Below, one piece after another: positions 9,033 through 17,360 of a stretch of DNA of 64,000 nucleotides. Origin of the DNA: Roseiarcus sp963835215 (GTDB lineage Bacteria > Pseudomonadota > Alphaproteobacteria > Rhizobiales > Beijerinckiaceae); the NCBI GenBank assembly GCA_963835215.1, contig CAWIES010000004.1, positions 372,001 through 436,000 on the forward strand, in the 5' to 3' direction. The notes under the pieces are model-generated. The model was given only the letters and a program-made list of their open reading frames with translations. It had not been told where the DNA came from and made no database searches. The position numbers were made by a program, and so were the translations under genes. Within the stretch, counting starts at the first letter, position 1, and each line of letters begins with the position of its first letter.

Positions 9033-9732
9033 TCAGTAGCGGCGCAGCAGACTGATCATGCGGCCCTGGATGCGCACCCGGTCGGGGCCGAAGATGCGGG
9101 TCTCGTAGGCGGGATTGGCGGCCTCCAGCGCGACCGAAGCGCCGCGTTTGCGCAGGCGCTTGAGCGTCGCCTCTTCCTCGTCGATCAGCGCCACGACGAT
9201 GTCGCCGGTCTCGGCGGTGTCCTGCTTGCGAATGATGATCGTGTCGTTCTCGAAGATGCCGGCGTCGACCATCGAGTCGCCGCGCACTTCGAGCGCGAAA
9301 TGCTCGCCCGGCCCGAGAAAATCCGGCGGCATCGCGATCGTGTCGGTGCGGGTCTGGATCGCTTCGATCGGCGTGCCCGCCGCGATGCGGCCCATCATCG
9401 GGATCATCGCGATCGGCGGCAGCGCCTCGGCGCCGGCTGCGCGGCCTGACCCGGCCGAGATTGCCGGCAATGACGCTCGGCGAGAATTTCTGCGCGCGCG
9501 GCGCGCCAACCGTCGCCGATTCGGGCAGGCGCAGCACCTCGATGGCGCGGGCGCGATTGGCGAGGCGGCGAATGAAGCCGCGCTCCTCCAGCGCCATGAT
9601 CAGACGATGGATGCCCGACTTCGAGCGCAGATCGAGCGCGTCCTTCATTTCGTCGAAAGAGGGCGGAACCCCGTCGTTCTGCAGGCGCTCGTGAATGAAG
9701 CGCAGCAGCTCGCTTTGCTTTCGTGTCAGCAT
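9033..9732 (-). CDS. lexA: LexA repressor, one frameshift
   Basis: SOS repressor, about 232 aa after repair. N-terminal winged helix: MLTRKQSELLRFIHERLQND and FDEMKDALDLRSKSGIHRLI. Self-cleavage Ala-Gly is in MGRIAAGTPIEAI. The catalytic Ser is in EVRGDSMVDAGI and the Lys in ALIDEEEATLKRL. One extra base near 9441 separates the DNA-binding half (NLGRVRP) from the protease half; deleting it gives a continuous protein. Start ATG 9732 is at the canonical MLTRKQ. A GTTC-N7-GTTC site and a palindrome lie 85-115 bp upstream, consistent with autoregulation. Confidence 0.92.
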
Positions 9733-9816
9733 ATCAGGCTCCCAACCGCCCAGCGCGAATCAACGGCTCGCTCACGGGCGAAGCGGAGAATCGCGGGCTA
9801 GGCGTAAACAAATCAC

Positions 9817-9847
9817 GAACAGATGCGTATCTGTTCGCGCTGTGTTC
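9817..9847. promoter_or_regulatory. LexA operator region: perfect palindrome overlapping a GTTC-N7-GTTC box
   Basis: GTTC (9833-9836) and GTTC (9844-9847) are separated by exactly 7 bases, the alphaproteobacterial LexA box. The first GTTC is also the right end of a perfect palindrome GAACAGAT-GCGT-ATCTGTTC (9817-9836). It sits between lexA (leftward) and the membrane-protein gene at 9911 (rightward), so it could control both. Confidence 0.7.
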
Positions 9848-9910
9848 CGCAAGGGGGAGGCCGAACATATCCCCTTGCGACATGTACGGGGAATCGTGCT
9901 ACAAAAAGGC

Positions 9911-11036
9911 ATGGAGATCATCCCGCGCATCGCACACTGGCGACGCGTCGCCGGCAGGGCGTGGCGTTTTCTCTACGCTGCGCCGATGGCGGCTCTCAGC
10001 GCGTTCGTTTTTGTGCGGGACGAATTTCTGTCGCCGGAGCGCGCCGCAAGTCTCAAACTTCCTGCGCTATTTTCGGACTATCTGCCCGGCTGGCTGTTGA
10101 ACATGCCCTGGTATGGCTGGGCTCTCGCTTCGCTCGTAGTCGTGATTTTTGTTGTGCTCGAAGGATCGTACCGCGCTTATCGAGAAGGACTCGGCCAACC
10201 GAGGGGTGCCTTCTGCGCCTGCTGAAGTGGCCGATATGGCGGTCCAAGACGTGTTTTTTTACAAGGACGCCGACGTTTTGGAAAACGCTACATTCGCCAC
10301 CGTTGGGCAAGAAATTCTAGACGCATTATCTCTTGGCAAATTGAAAGGATATGGGCGACAGGCGAGCATTTTAAATCGCGGTTATGTAGGGCATCCCAAC
10401 TTAGCCCCGATAGATCAATCCTATTGGCGGACCGCCGCCTTCACTTATGAGTATTTTGGCGACGGCGATCGTACACACGACTTTCATGTCGAGACGAGAC
10501 CGCCGGCAAACGGGGCTGCATATAGGGACGTCCGCTTCGACGGCGCTGCGGTCAAAGCCCTCTGGCCCAAGTCTACGGCATCCCCACAGATATTCGCCAT
10601 GAAGGCGGCTTATCTAATCCTGACCCAGAGCGAGTGGGCCAGAAGCCTAGCTATCAGGCCTGATTCTATGGTCGCAGGATGGTACGAGGATATGGTCTCC
10701 AAGAAGGAAGCAATCAAAAGGAGATTGCTCAAAGCCCTTGAGAGGGACCTTCACGACAATCTGAGAGCTGGCCGTGTCGCGGCGTGGGGACGCGTCGACC
10801 GGCATTCCCCCTTAGCGCCAATTGCCGCAGAAGAGTGGAGCGATATCAAACTGTCCATGGAAGAAGTTGATTTCAAAAACCTCAGCACCGGGTTTTGCAT
10901 CAATTTCACGGTGCCGGCGGCGTACAGAAAAACAGTGTACCAAGACGTGAAATTTTCAAAGGAGACTGTCTTTAAGCAGTATCCTCTCCTGCCAGAGCCT
11001 TTCGGGATTGATGATGGCGATCAAAAAATTACCTGA
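9911..11036 (+). CDS. Unknown membrane-anchored protein, one frameshift
   Basis: Not recognised to family level. After removal of one base near 10181 it reads as one protein of about 374 aa. The N-terminal 80 residues hold two membrane helices (AWRFLYAAPMAALSAFVFV and WYGWALASLVVVIFVVLEGS). A soluble part follows, with charged helices (MVSKKEAIKRRLLKALERDL) and a WGRVDRHSPLAPIAAEEWSD segment; a small polar-to-WGR module after a helix pair occurs in other uncharacterised Rhizobiales proteins. Codon use is visibly more A/T-rich than in the core genes around it, suggesting acquisition. Start ATG 9911 follows a plausible TTGCGA-N17-GCTACA promoter very closely. It lies beside the LexA operator. 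Confidence 0.6.
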
Positions 11037-11217
11037 CGATCCGCACCCGGAAGCCGAAGAGAGATTTCGTCGCCTCCTGCGTTCGATGGTCAGCGCGCCG
11101 CCACCTGAGCCGGACGCGAAAACGCAATCAGAAGAATCTCAAACATCAAATGCGGAGAACGGCGAAGATTGTGGCGATATTCAAACTCCGCCAGATACTT
11201 CGGAAGATGCTTCTTAG
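11008..11217 (+). CDS. Small acidic hypothetical ORF, possibly cut by the adjacent IS
   Basis: 69-codon frame starting inside the end of the preceding gene (overlap 29 bp). The first part (KKLPDDPHPEAEERFRRLLR) looks like a genuine small soluble protein of the kind with a -PP-P- segment after a helix. The second half overlaps the 3' end of the IS1595 transposase antisense and is low complexity (Ser/Thr/Glu/Asp). Either it was truncated by the IS insertion or its tail is spurious. Overlap with the upstream stop suggests translational coupling. Confidence 0.35.
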   Translation: MMMAIKKLPDDPHPEAEERFRRLLRSMVSAPPPEPDAKTQSEESQTSNAENGEDCGDIQTPPDTSEDAS

Positions 11218-11989
11218 AGACGTGAATGTAAGTGCCGTTGACGCCGCGCTTTAGCATCGCCCAGAACGACTCAATCGTGTTCGTGTGAGCGTCGCCGCGA
11301 ACGTACTCGTAGGCGGAATGGTTCACGCTCTCATGGCCGAAGCCGAGAATGTCGAGCCCGCGATAGACGGTCGCGTCATCTGTCATAACGCGCGAGCCTT
11401 CGACAACCCAACGCTTCACCTGCGGCAAGATTTGATTGGTGTGGCGCCCCGCGATCTGGCGCGTGACGAGATCGCCGTCACGCTCGACCATGCCGAGTAC
11501 GACCGCTTTGTCATCATGTCCTGCGCGATCATGTCCGCCGAGAAAGGCTTCGTCGATTTCAACGACCGGGGCCTTTTGGCCCGCTCCGCCTAAAGGGCGG
11601 TCACCATCGACCCTGCCCATGTGCTCGCGGATTTTGTGGCACATGCGCCAAGCAGTCTTATAGGTCACGCCGATCTGGCGCTGAACCTCTTTCGCGGCCA
11701 CGCCGTTGCGGGACGACGTGAAGAGGAACATCACAAAAAACCAATCGGTCAGCCGCGTCCGCGTGTTTTCAAAGGGCGTGTCGGCGGTCGGATAGACCTG
11801 ATAGCCGCAATGCTCGCACTCAAAGCAGCGGCGGAGCTTGACACGGTAGAACCGCCCCTCCGCTTGGCAATTCGAGCAAACGAGGCGCTGGCCGTAGCGC
11901 ACCCGCATCAAGTGATCGAGGCAAACGTCCTCGTTCGGGAAGCGAGCCTGAAACTGTTTGAGGGTCGTGATCTTCGGTGATTTGCTCAT
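11090..11989 (-). CDS. IS1595-family transposase (ISXO2-like DDE)
   Basis: Intact 299-aa transposase. N-terminal zinc ribbon: CSNCQAEGRFYR then CFECEHCGYQVYPTADTPFE. A helix-turn-helix-like part follows (KEVQRQIGVTYKTAWRMCHK). Catalytic acidic residues: D in VVEIDEAFLGG, D in RVMTDDATVYRGL, E in HTNTIESFWAMLKRGVNGTY. The C-terminus YLAEFEYRHNLR is typical. I could not find matching terminal inverted repeats: the right end is probably within about 60 bp after 11989, while the left end may be lost. The transposase may therefore be intact in an incomplete element. Confidence 0.9.
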   Translation of the reverse strand: MSKSPKITTLKQFQARFPNEDVCLDHLMRVRYGQRLVCSNCQAEGRFYRVKLRRCFECEHCGYQVYPTADTPFENTRTRLTDWFFVMFLFTSSRNGVAAKEVQRQIGVTYKTAWRMCHKIREHMGRVDGDRPLGGAGQKAPVVEIDEAFLGGHDRAGHDDKAVVLGMVERDGDLVTRQIAGRHTNQILPQVKRWVVEGSRVMTDDATVYRGLDILGFGHESVNHSAYEYVRGDAHTNTIESFWAMLKRGVNGTYIHVSKKHLPKYLAEFEYRHNLRRSPHLMFEILLIAFSRPAQVAAR

Positions 11990-12084
11990 GCCGATTTTAT
12001 ATCAGGTTTCGACGTACATGTCTAGAGGGGATAAGGCCGGGGGCGGCTCGACCCTCTGTCGAGCGCGGTCGTTCGGCTCGTTTT

Positions 12085-12440
12085 TTCCGTGCGAACGCGA
12101 CCACCATCGCCGAGTTTGAGCCCGTCATTCCGCCGCATGTCACGCGCGAGGCGCAGATCATGACCGACCAAGTCGCTTGGTATCCCGAAATTGGCACCGA
12201 GTTCACCACCACGACAGCGTGAACCACGCCAGGGACGCATATACGCGTCACGAAGACGGCACGCTCGTTACAATCAACGCCGGCGAGGGCTTCTATTTTA
12301 TCATTAGGCGCGGCATGAAGGGCGTCTAGCAACAGTGCAGGCAAAAGCGCTTGCATCGCTATCTGGGCGAGTACGATTTCCGCTACTCGAACCGCTCAAA
12401 ATTCGGCGTTGAAAACGCTGAGCGCACGTTCAAGGATTGC
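12085..12440 (+). pseudogene. Decayed IS1595-family transposase remnant (C-terminal half)
   Basis: Recognisable pieces of an ISXO2-like transposase on the + strand, opposite to the intact copy. REAQIMTDQVAWYPEIGTEF (second catalytic Asp) is in one frame; then, shifted, HDSVNHARDAYTRHEDGTLV and EGFYFIIRRGMKGV (third acidic residue), followed by an in-frame TAG at 12327-12329 where family members have Tyr, then LHRYLGEYDFRYSNR. The N-terminal zinc ribbon and first catalytic Asp are missing. It differs clearly from the intact neighbour, so it is an older, different element. Confidence 0.75.
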
Positions 12441-12586
12441 TGCTGGCATCACGGGAAGGCGATTGGCGCATCGGCCATTTGGTTCGCGCGTGTCCCTCTA
12501 ACGCGTGTTCCTCTAAATGGAAGGCTTCAGCGCCCCGAGATAAGCGGCGACCATGTTTGGCCCGAACATCACAGGGAGTATTTGAA

Positions 12587-12862
12587 ATGAAAGCCACTGC
12601 GTGGGTCTCACTCCTTACCGTCGCGTCCGTAACGAACGTTTTTGCCGCCGAGACCGTCATCAAAGGACCAAGCGGCGTAAGCATCATTTGTTCCCAATTT
12701 TCGAGGCAGCCGGACGGAAACTGGAAATCAAGTCAGGATGCGACGTTGAGTTATCCTGACAAACCGGGCTCATTCGGTAATAACAGTTTCGGGTCACATG
12801 GAATTTCCGTCGGCGGCGTTGATATTGCCGTCTTTCTTGATGAGAAATGCGGCAAGATCTGA
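12587..12862 (+). CDS. Small exported protein of unknown function
   Basis: 91-aa protein with a clear signal peptide (MKATAWVSLLTVASVTNVFA, cleavage before AETV). The mature part has two Cys (one early, one near the C-terminus) that could form a disulfide and a Gly/Ser-rich middle (GSFGNNSFGSHGISVGGVDI). ATG 12587 is preceded by a GGGAG-like ribosome binding site. Codon use is less G/C-biased than in core genes. It lies between transposase remnants, so it may be cargo. No family recognised. Confidence 0.6.
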   Translation: MKATAWVSLLTVASVTNVFAAETVIKGPSGVSIICSQFSRQPDGNWKSSQDATLSYPDKPGSFGNNSFGSHGISVGGVDIAVFLDEKCGKI

Positions 12863-13100
12863 TTACTCAAACTACGACGCGTTCGCCCATACTTCTGCGC
12901 CTTCCTCCGTGACCATTGCGGTTCCAAGAGTCTTCGCGCCGCGATCGACGCGAAGGGTGCAGAAATGTTCTGCGGTGGTCGTGGAAGAGCCTGCTGACAA
13001 CAGGAGGGAAAACCCCGTGCGCACGGCAATAGCAAGCAAGGATTTCGTCAGTTTTCTCCAATAAAAGCCCGCTCCACTTAGCGGCCTTTTTGTTCTCGGG
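12863..13100. other. Gap with a possible small leftward ORF and a weak hairpin
   Basis: On the minus strand a frame ending at 12872 contains a hydrophobic stretch (IAVRTGFSLLLSAGSSTTTA) followed by a short polar tail. This would be a tiny exported protein but lacks an ATG start. A 5-bp stem CCGCT/AGCGG (13069-13084) followed by TTTTT on the + strand is a weak terminator candidate. Nothing else is supported. Confidence 0.3.
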
Positions 13101-13628
13101 TTAAGCCGCTCTCGGCGATGCACCGCGATCCTCGCCAGCGCCGCCTGGTTTCCTGTGACTCGGACTGGCGACGGCTCGCATCTTCGTTCCATCCAGCGCC
13201 ACCATGCGCCCGCCGATAAGCCCCTGTTCGCGACAGAACTGGACGAAGGCCGCGCTCGCGGCGACGATCGCCTCCGGATTGTCGTGCCGGAACGCGGCAA
13301 TGATGCGATAGTCAGGTGCCAGTCGGCGCATCAACCACAGCGCTTCCAGGTCGCGGACACACGCCTTCTCCAGATGCCGCGATGATCGGACTTGGTTGAG
13401 ATAGCCCTATATATAGAGGCGGAGCATCTCGCCAGGTTGGAAGCTTGGCCTACCAGTCGCCGCAGCCACGACCCCGTTGAAACCCAGTTCGGCTATGTCG
13501 AGGCTGGCGACGAATGCGTCGATAGCGCGAACGAGCGCGTCAAGCGCGACGTAGTCGTCAACACACGCCGGCAGCAGGCTGATCTGATCTCGGCAATCGC
13601 CATCGATGAGACTCACAGGCCGCCCCAT
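13101..13628 (-). pseudogene. IS1182-family transposase remnant (N-terminal third)
   Basis: One continuous reading frame with a single internal TAG (13407-13409). Before it: ISLLPACVDDYVALDALVRA, IDAFVASLDIAELGF, ATGRPSFQPGEMLRLYI, the N-terminal domain of IS1182/IS5-group transposases. After it: GYLNQVRSSRHLEKAC, LMRRLAPDYRIIAAFRHDN, and MVALDGTKMRAVASP with the first catalytic Asp. The stop replaces the Tyr usually seen in LYIYGYLN. The catalytic C-terminal two thirds are absent, so the element is dead. Confidence 0.85.
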
Positions 13629-13707
13629 TTCTTTCCGTGCGTGGATTCTATGCTGATTTGCGCTATCGTCCCAAGTTCTTGGGGCGTCTCCGGGGCATTG
13701 CCGTCAG

Positions 13708-14589
13708 CTATTCCAGCATCGCCGGCTTCAAGAACTCTTCGCACCATTGGCGGAATGTCGTCGGCATACGATCGCTCACGCCAACTTCGGCCATGTTGTC
13801 CACGCCTTCATTCTTGGCCCTGTACATGTCCACAAAACCCTGCGCGATGGATTCGCTCGCGCCGCGTTTGAGGAACTGCTCCTTCAACTGTTCAAACGAA
13901 ATTTGCTGATAGCGGACCTCGCGGCCAAGCACCTCGGATATGATCGCGGCCATGTCGTTGAAGGACAGGTCGTCGGGCCCTAGCAGCGCGATCTCCTGCT
14001 GACCGGACCAGTTGCCGCCGCTGAGAAGCTTGGCGGCGACGGCGCCGATATCGCGCGTCGCCGTGAGGGGCAGCTTGCGATCCGGATCGATGGGGCCAGA
14101 AAACATCCCTCTTTCCTTGATCGGCGCCACGTAGCGGATCGCGTTGTCCATGAACGACGGCATGGCGAGGCCTCGGAAATCCGCGCCCGTGCTCATCAAA
14201 AGATCGTCCGTGTGGATTGACAGAGTCAGCAGCCCGGCGGCCTCTTGCCAGGGTGTGTTCCGGCCGAGCCCAGTTACGCTGACCACGCGCTTGACGTGAT
14301 GGCGACGGATCGCCTCGGTGGCCGGCCGGGTGAAGCCGATATAGGCCTCCCCGGCGTCCTTGGTCATATCGGGAGGCACGAGCCAGAACAGGCTGTCAGC
14401 TCCTTCCAGCGCAGCGTCAATCACGGCGGCGTCGCCATGGGAGCCTTCGACGACGTCGACGGAGCGCCGGATATCTTGGGGAAGCTTGGTGGCGTCCCGG
14501 ACGATCACGCGGACGGGCGCCCCGGCCGCGATCAGGCCGTGGACGACATGCTGGCCAATCTGGCCGGTGGGGGTGGTGACAACGATCAT
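13708..14589 (-). CDS. NmrA-like NAD(P)-binding protein (atypical SDR)
   Basis: 293-aa Rossmann protein. N-terminal nucleotide-binding motif MIVVTTPTGQIGQHVVHGLI (GxxGxxG-like, residues 7-15), then VRVIVRDATKLP. A GADSLFWLVPPD segment and RVVSVTGLG follow, as in NmrA/HSCARG and QOR2-type redox sensors or quinone reductases. It lacks the YxxxK pair of classical SDRs. It shares direction with the quinone reductase gene upstream (55 bp apart), beside the divergent MarR gene at 15659; the three probably form one stress-responsive unit. Substrate unknown. Confidence 0.82.
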   Translation of the reverse strand: MIVVTTPTGQIGQHVVHGLIAAGAPVRVIVRDATKLPQDIRRSVDVVEGSHGDAAVIDAALEGADSLFWLVPPDMTKDAGEAYIGFTRPATEAIRRHHVKRVVSVTGLGRNTPWQEAAGLLTLSIHTDDLLMSTGADFRGLAMPSFMDNAIRYVAPIKERGMFSGPIDPDRKLPLTATRDIGAVAAKLLSGGNWSGQQEIALLGPDDLSFNDMAAIISEVLGREVRYQQISFEQLKEQFLKRGASESIAQGFVDMYRAKNEGVDNMAEVGVSDRMPTTFRQWCEEFLKPAMLE

Positions 14590-14644
14590 GGCGATCTCCT
14601 ATTGCGATACGCCCTGCGAATTCGCGGGGCGGCGCCGGCTTTCC

Positions 14645-15586
14645 TCAGCGCGGTAGGTAGACGATCCGCCGCCCTTCGGCCGTCCAAGTGGCCGTAACCT
14701 GGGCGAGCGGGACCGTGCGGTAATCGAGCGCCAGTTCGGCTTTGGCGGCGGCTTGAAAAACACCGTCTATGGCGGCGACGAGCCGGGGCAGGCCGACACT
14801 CCCAAGGCCGCTCCCCTTGATTTCGATCGAAGAGGAGCGAAGCACCGCCGCGGGCAGCGCGAGCTCGGCGTCGCCGGCGGCGCCGATCTGAACGAAGCGG
14901 ATCGGAACGCCGTCAGGCGCCGCTTTCGCGCCCGCGACGAAGATCGACCGCGCGCTTGTCCCCCAGAGATAGTCGAGCACGACGGTGACGCCATCGGCGA
15001 AGTGCTGGCGCAGGGCGGCTTCGATGTCTTCCTCGTCCTGGCGTAGCGGCACTACCGCGTCCGCGCCGACGGTGTGAAGCACCGCCTCGTTGCGGCCTGT
15101 TGCGATCACCCGACCCGCGCCGAGATATCGCGCGATTTTGACCGCCAACCTGCCGGCGGCGCCCGTTGCGCCGTTGATGAGAACGGTTTCACCGGCGCTC
15201 AGCTTGGCGCGTTCGGTCAGCGCCGCCCAGGACGACATGCCTGGATTGGCGAGGGCGGCGGCCATCGCGTCGTCGAGATGGTCGGGCAGCGGCAGCCAAT
15301 GTCCATTGGCGACGACCGTGCGTTGGGCCATAGCGCCGAACGGCGCGCGGGGCAGCAGGAAGTAGACCCGCGTCCCGTCTTCCAGACGGCCGACCCCGTC
15401 AACGCCGGCGACGGACGGAAACCCGCCCGCAGCACTGTAGTGCCCGCCGGCCGCGCGGCCACGGGCGAGTTGGCTCAGCGCGGATGCCGTCACCTGCACG
15501 ACGACCTCGCCCGGCTGCGCGACCGGCTCGGCGAAATCGCCGTAGACCGGCAAGCGCCCTGGTTGCTCGACGATGGCGGCTTTCAT
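14645..15586 (-). CDS. Zinc-independent quinone reductase-like MDR oxidoreductase
   Basis: 313-aa medium-chain dehydrogenase/reductase related to NADPH:quinone oxidoreductase. GroES-like domain at the N-terminus (MKAAIVEQPGRLPVYGDFAE, then SVAGVDGVGRLEDG), NADPH fold with ETVLINGATGAAGRLAVKIA (residues about 130-150) and VIATGRNE. The structural-zinc Cys cluster is absent, as in quinone reductases. I start at ATG 15586; a TTG two codons upstream is possible. Divergent from the MarR gene at 15659, with operator-like repeats between them, so regulation by that MarR protein is likely. Confidence 0.85.
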   Translation of the reverse strand: MKAAIVEQPGRLPVYGDFAEPVAQPGEVVVQVTASALSQLARGRAAGGHYSAAGGFPSVAGVDGVGRLEDGTRVYFLLPRAPFGAMAQRTVVANGHWLPLPDHLDDAMAAALANPGMSSWAALTERAKLSAGETVLINGATGAAGRLAVKIARYLGAGRVIATGRNEAVLHTVGADAVVPLRQDEEDIEAALRQHFADGVTVVLDYLWGTSARSIFVAGAKAAPDGVPIRFVQIGAAGDAELALPAAVLRSSSIEIKGSGLGSVGLPRLVAAIDGVFQAAAKAELALDYRTVPLAQVTATWTAEGRRIVYLPR

Positions 15587-15613
15587 GAACAATGGTCTTC
15601 CGATCTGGCAAAA

Positions 15614-15677
15614 GTCCGTGTATGTTACACAGACTAAAGCAAGCCCGCTTCGGGGTCAATGTCCGTGTATAATGCAC
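15614..15677. promoter_or_regulatory. Putative MarR operator: inverted repeat plus repeated half-site
   Basis: GTCCGTGTATGTTACACAGAC (15614-15634) has arms GTC-GTGT and ACAC-GAC. The same GTCCGTGTAT decamer recurs at 15661-15670, followed by AATGCAC, overlapping the ATG of the MarR gene (15659). Placement between two divergent genes, one encoding MarR, supports an autoregulatory operator. Confidence 0.55.
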
Positions 15678-16129
15678 CGAGCAGTAAGCTGCTCACACAA
15701 CTCCACGATGCCGTCCTCGACGTTGTCGGCTTCATCAACCGGCCCGATCGGGACGAAGTGCTGATGCGGGCGGCGCAGATAAAGCTCGACCGGGCCTTAT
15801 TCCCGCTCCTGGTGCTGACGGAGCGGATTGGGCCGATCAGTGTCGTCGAACTCGCCGGCCGAGTGGGCCGCGACCACAGCACGGTCAGCCGTCAAGTCGC
15901 CAAGCTCGTGCAACTCGGCCTCGTCAAGCGACAGCCGAGCCCGACAGACCGCCGCCAACGCGAACTGCGCCCGACGGAATCGGGCCACACGATGGCGCGA
16001 CAGATCGACGAAGCCCGTGAGCGGCTTGCCCGTGCTGCGCTGTCCGGCTGGTCCGAGCGCGAAATTACCGATCTCGCGCGATCGCTTCGCCGCTACGCCG
16101 ATGCGCTGGCAGCGCCAGTAGACTCCTGA
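15659..16129 (+). CDS. MarR-family transcriptional regulator
   Basis: 156-aa winged-helix repressor. The core is ISVVELAGRVGRDHSTVSRQ, VAKLVQLGLVKRQPSPTDRR and QRELRPTESG (residues about 60-115), the MarR recognition helix and wing. Dimerisation helices flank it. It is divergent from the quinone reductase/NmrA-like pair, a layout usual for MarR sensors of quinones, oxidants or phenolics. A repeated GTCCGTGTAT site covers its start codon, implying autorepression. The inducer is not known. Confidence 0.87.
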   Translation: MSVYNAPSSKLLTQLHDAVLDVVGFINRPDRDEVLMRAAQIKLDRALFPLLVLTERIGPISVVELAGRVGRDHSTVSRQVAKLVQLGLVKRQPSPTDRRQRELRPTESGHTMARQIDEARERLARAALSGWSEREITDLARSLRRYADALAAPVDS

Positions 16130-16239
16130 GGGAAGCGGGCAAGACCCTTCAAGAACGACTAGGCGATGCCCTGACAGGTAAGCGGCGCCCCCCGTTTTGA
16201 TGAGTTTTCGCACAGCCTGGGGGTCAGCGCGCGAACGCC

Positions 16240-16794
16240 CTACGGACTCTTCGCCCGGCAATCGGCGGCGAGGCGCCAGTCGCGCGGATCAGCGGCGAAG
16301 GCGAGGGCGAAGGCGCGCTGGGCGGCGAGGGGGCCGGAAAGATCGTCGGCGAAGCGCGAATGCTTGAGCGTCGCGCCGAACGTGGCGGCGAGCGGCGCGG
16401 CCTTGGTCAGCGCGGCGGGGGCGGGGTCATAGAGACGGAATGAAGCGCCGGGGCCGGGCGCGGCGAGATAGAGGTCTTCGCCCGCATCCTCTTCGTGGGC
16501 GAGCGCGACGAGATAGCGCCCGTCGTTGAGGCGATGCAGCGTCGCCGGTTCGCCGCGCGAATTATCGGGAAAGAGCAAAACATATTGGCTGCGCCGGTCG
16601 CGCCTTAAATGCACGAGCCGGGCGGCGCCGATCCGCGCCGCGCCGTTGGCGTCGAAGCTGCGGCACGAATAATCGCCCGGCGGCGCGGCGATGTCGTCGC
16701 CGCCATCGAGCGCGAAGGGCTCGCTCTGGGTTGACAGGCAGCCGGCGAGCCCGAGGACTGCGACCAGGGCGGCGAGGGCGCGGAGCATCATCAT
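16240..16794 (-). CDS. Predicted lipoprotein of unknown function
   Basis: 184-aa protein with a lipoprotein signal peptide: three Met codons, then LRALAALVAVLGLAGC with the lipobox LAGC near residue 19. The mature part has a CRSFDANGAARIGAARLVHL segment, YVLLFPDNSRGEPATLHRL and DGRYLVALAHEED, which suggest a small beta-rich periplasmic domain. No family recognised. A second Cys near the C-terminus could pair with the one in CRSF. Isolated, with its own spacing on both sides. Confidence 0.65.
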   Translation of the reverse strand: MMMLRALAALVAVLGLAGCLSTQSEPFALDGGDDIAAPPGDYSCRSFDANGAARIGAARLVHLRRDRRSQYVLLFPDNSRGEPATLHRLNDGRYLVALAHEEDAGEDLYLAAPGPGASFRLYDPAPAALTKAAPLAATFGATLKHSRFADDLSGPLAAQRAFALAFAADPRDWRLAADCRAKSP

Positions 16795-16922
16795 GGCTCA
16801 TGCCTTACGGGCCGGGACCGCGCCCATCCTTCATTTATAGCCGATCCGATGGCCCGCCTCGCGAACCTTCCGCCGCGTGACGGCGGAGACGCGCTGACAA
16901 CGGTGGCGTGGCGCCGCGCCGC

Positions 16923-17327
16923 CTAGCGGCCGGGAAAGTGCTCGACGTGGGTTTCGGCGGTGCGCCCGATGTAGAGCGCGCGGCGGCCGGAGAACGACAC
17001 GACGTAACCGGCGCACCCGGCCGAGACCGCCTTTTCGCAAAAGCCCCGGTAGGTGTAGCCCGGGACCAGTTGCTGCGCTTCGCGGATCGCGGCCTGCATG
17101 AGCGTGGCGTCGAACGACGCGGCGATCGGCGCCTCGGCGCGGTGGGCCGGCAGTTCGACGCTCTCTCCGTCGGGCAGGTAGTAGGTCGCGCTCGCCCGCC
17201 GGAAGTCGATCGCATAGCTTTCGAATCCCGCTTTCATCAGCGTTGCGACGATTTGGGGAAAGGTCATGGCGCCGCTCTCGGCGGCCTCGAGGCAGGTTCG
17301 GGCGACGGTCTTCTGCTGATCGTCCAT
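16923..17327 (-). CDS. DUF1398 family protein
   Basis: 134-aa soluble protein. Family blocks: TFPQIVATLMKAGFESYAID, FRRASATYYLPDGESVELPA and QAAIREAQQLVPGYTYRGFC. The domain is also found in Escherichia coli YbcV; its function is unknown. I start at the ATG giving MDDQQKTVA (17327); an ATG at 17354 would add nine residues. It lies 33 bp downstream of the MarR gene at 17361-17819 and is probably cotranscribed under the inverted-repeat operator upstream of that gene. Confidence 0.78.
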   Translation of the reverse strand: MDDQQKTVARTCLEAAESGAMTFPQIVATLMKAGFESYAIDFRRASATYYLPDGESVELPAHRAEAPIAASFDATLMQAAIREAQQLVPGYTYRGFCEKAVSAGCAGYVVSFSGRRALYIGRTAETHVEHFPGR

Positions 17328-17360
17328 TGCGAATTCTCCGTGATGAGATTCCAATCGCGT

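Noticed and set aside
11000..12070. Complete IS1595 element with defined ends
   Set aside because: No inverse terminal repeats or 8-bp target duplication could be matched on both sides.
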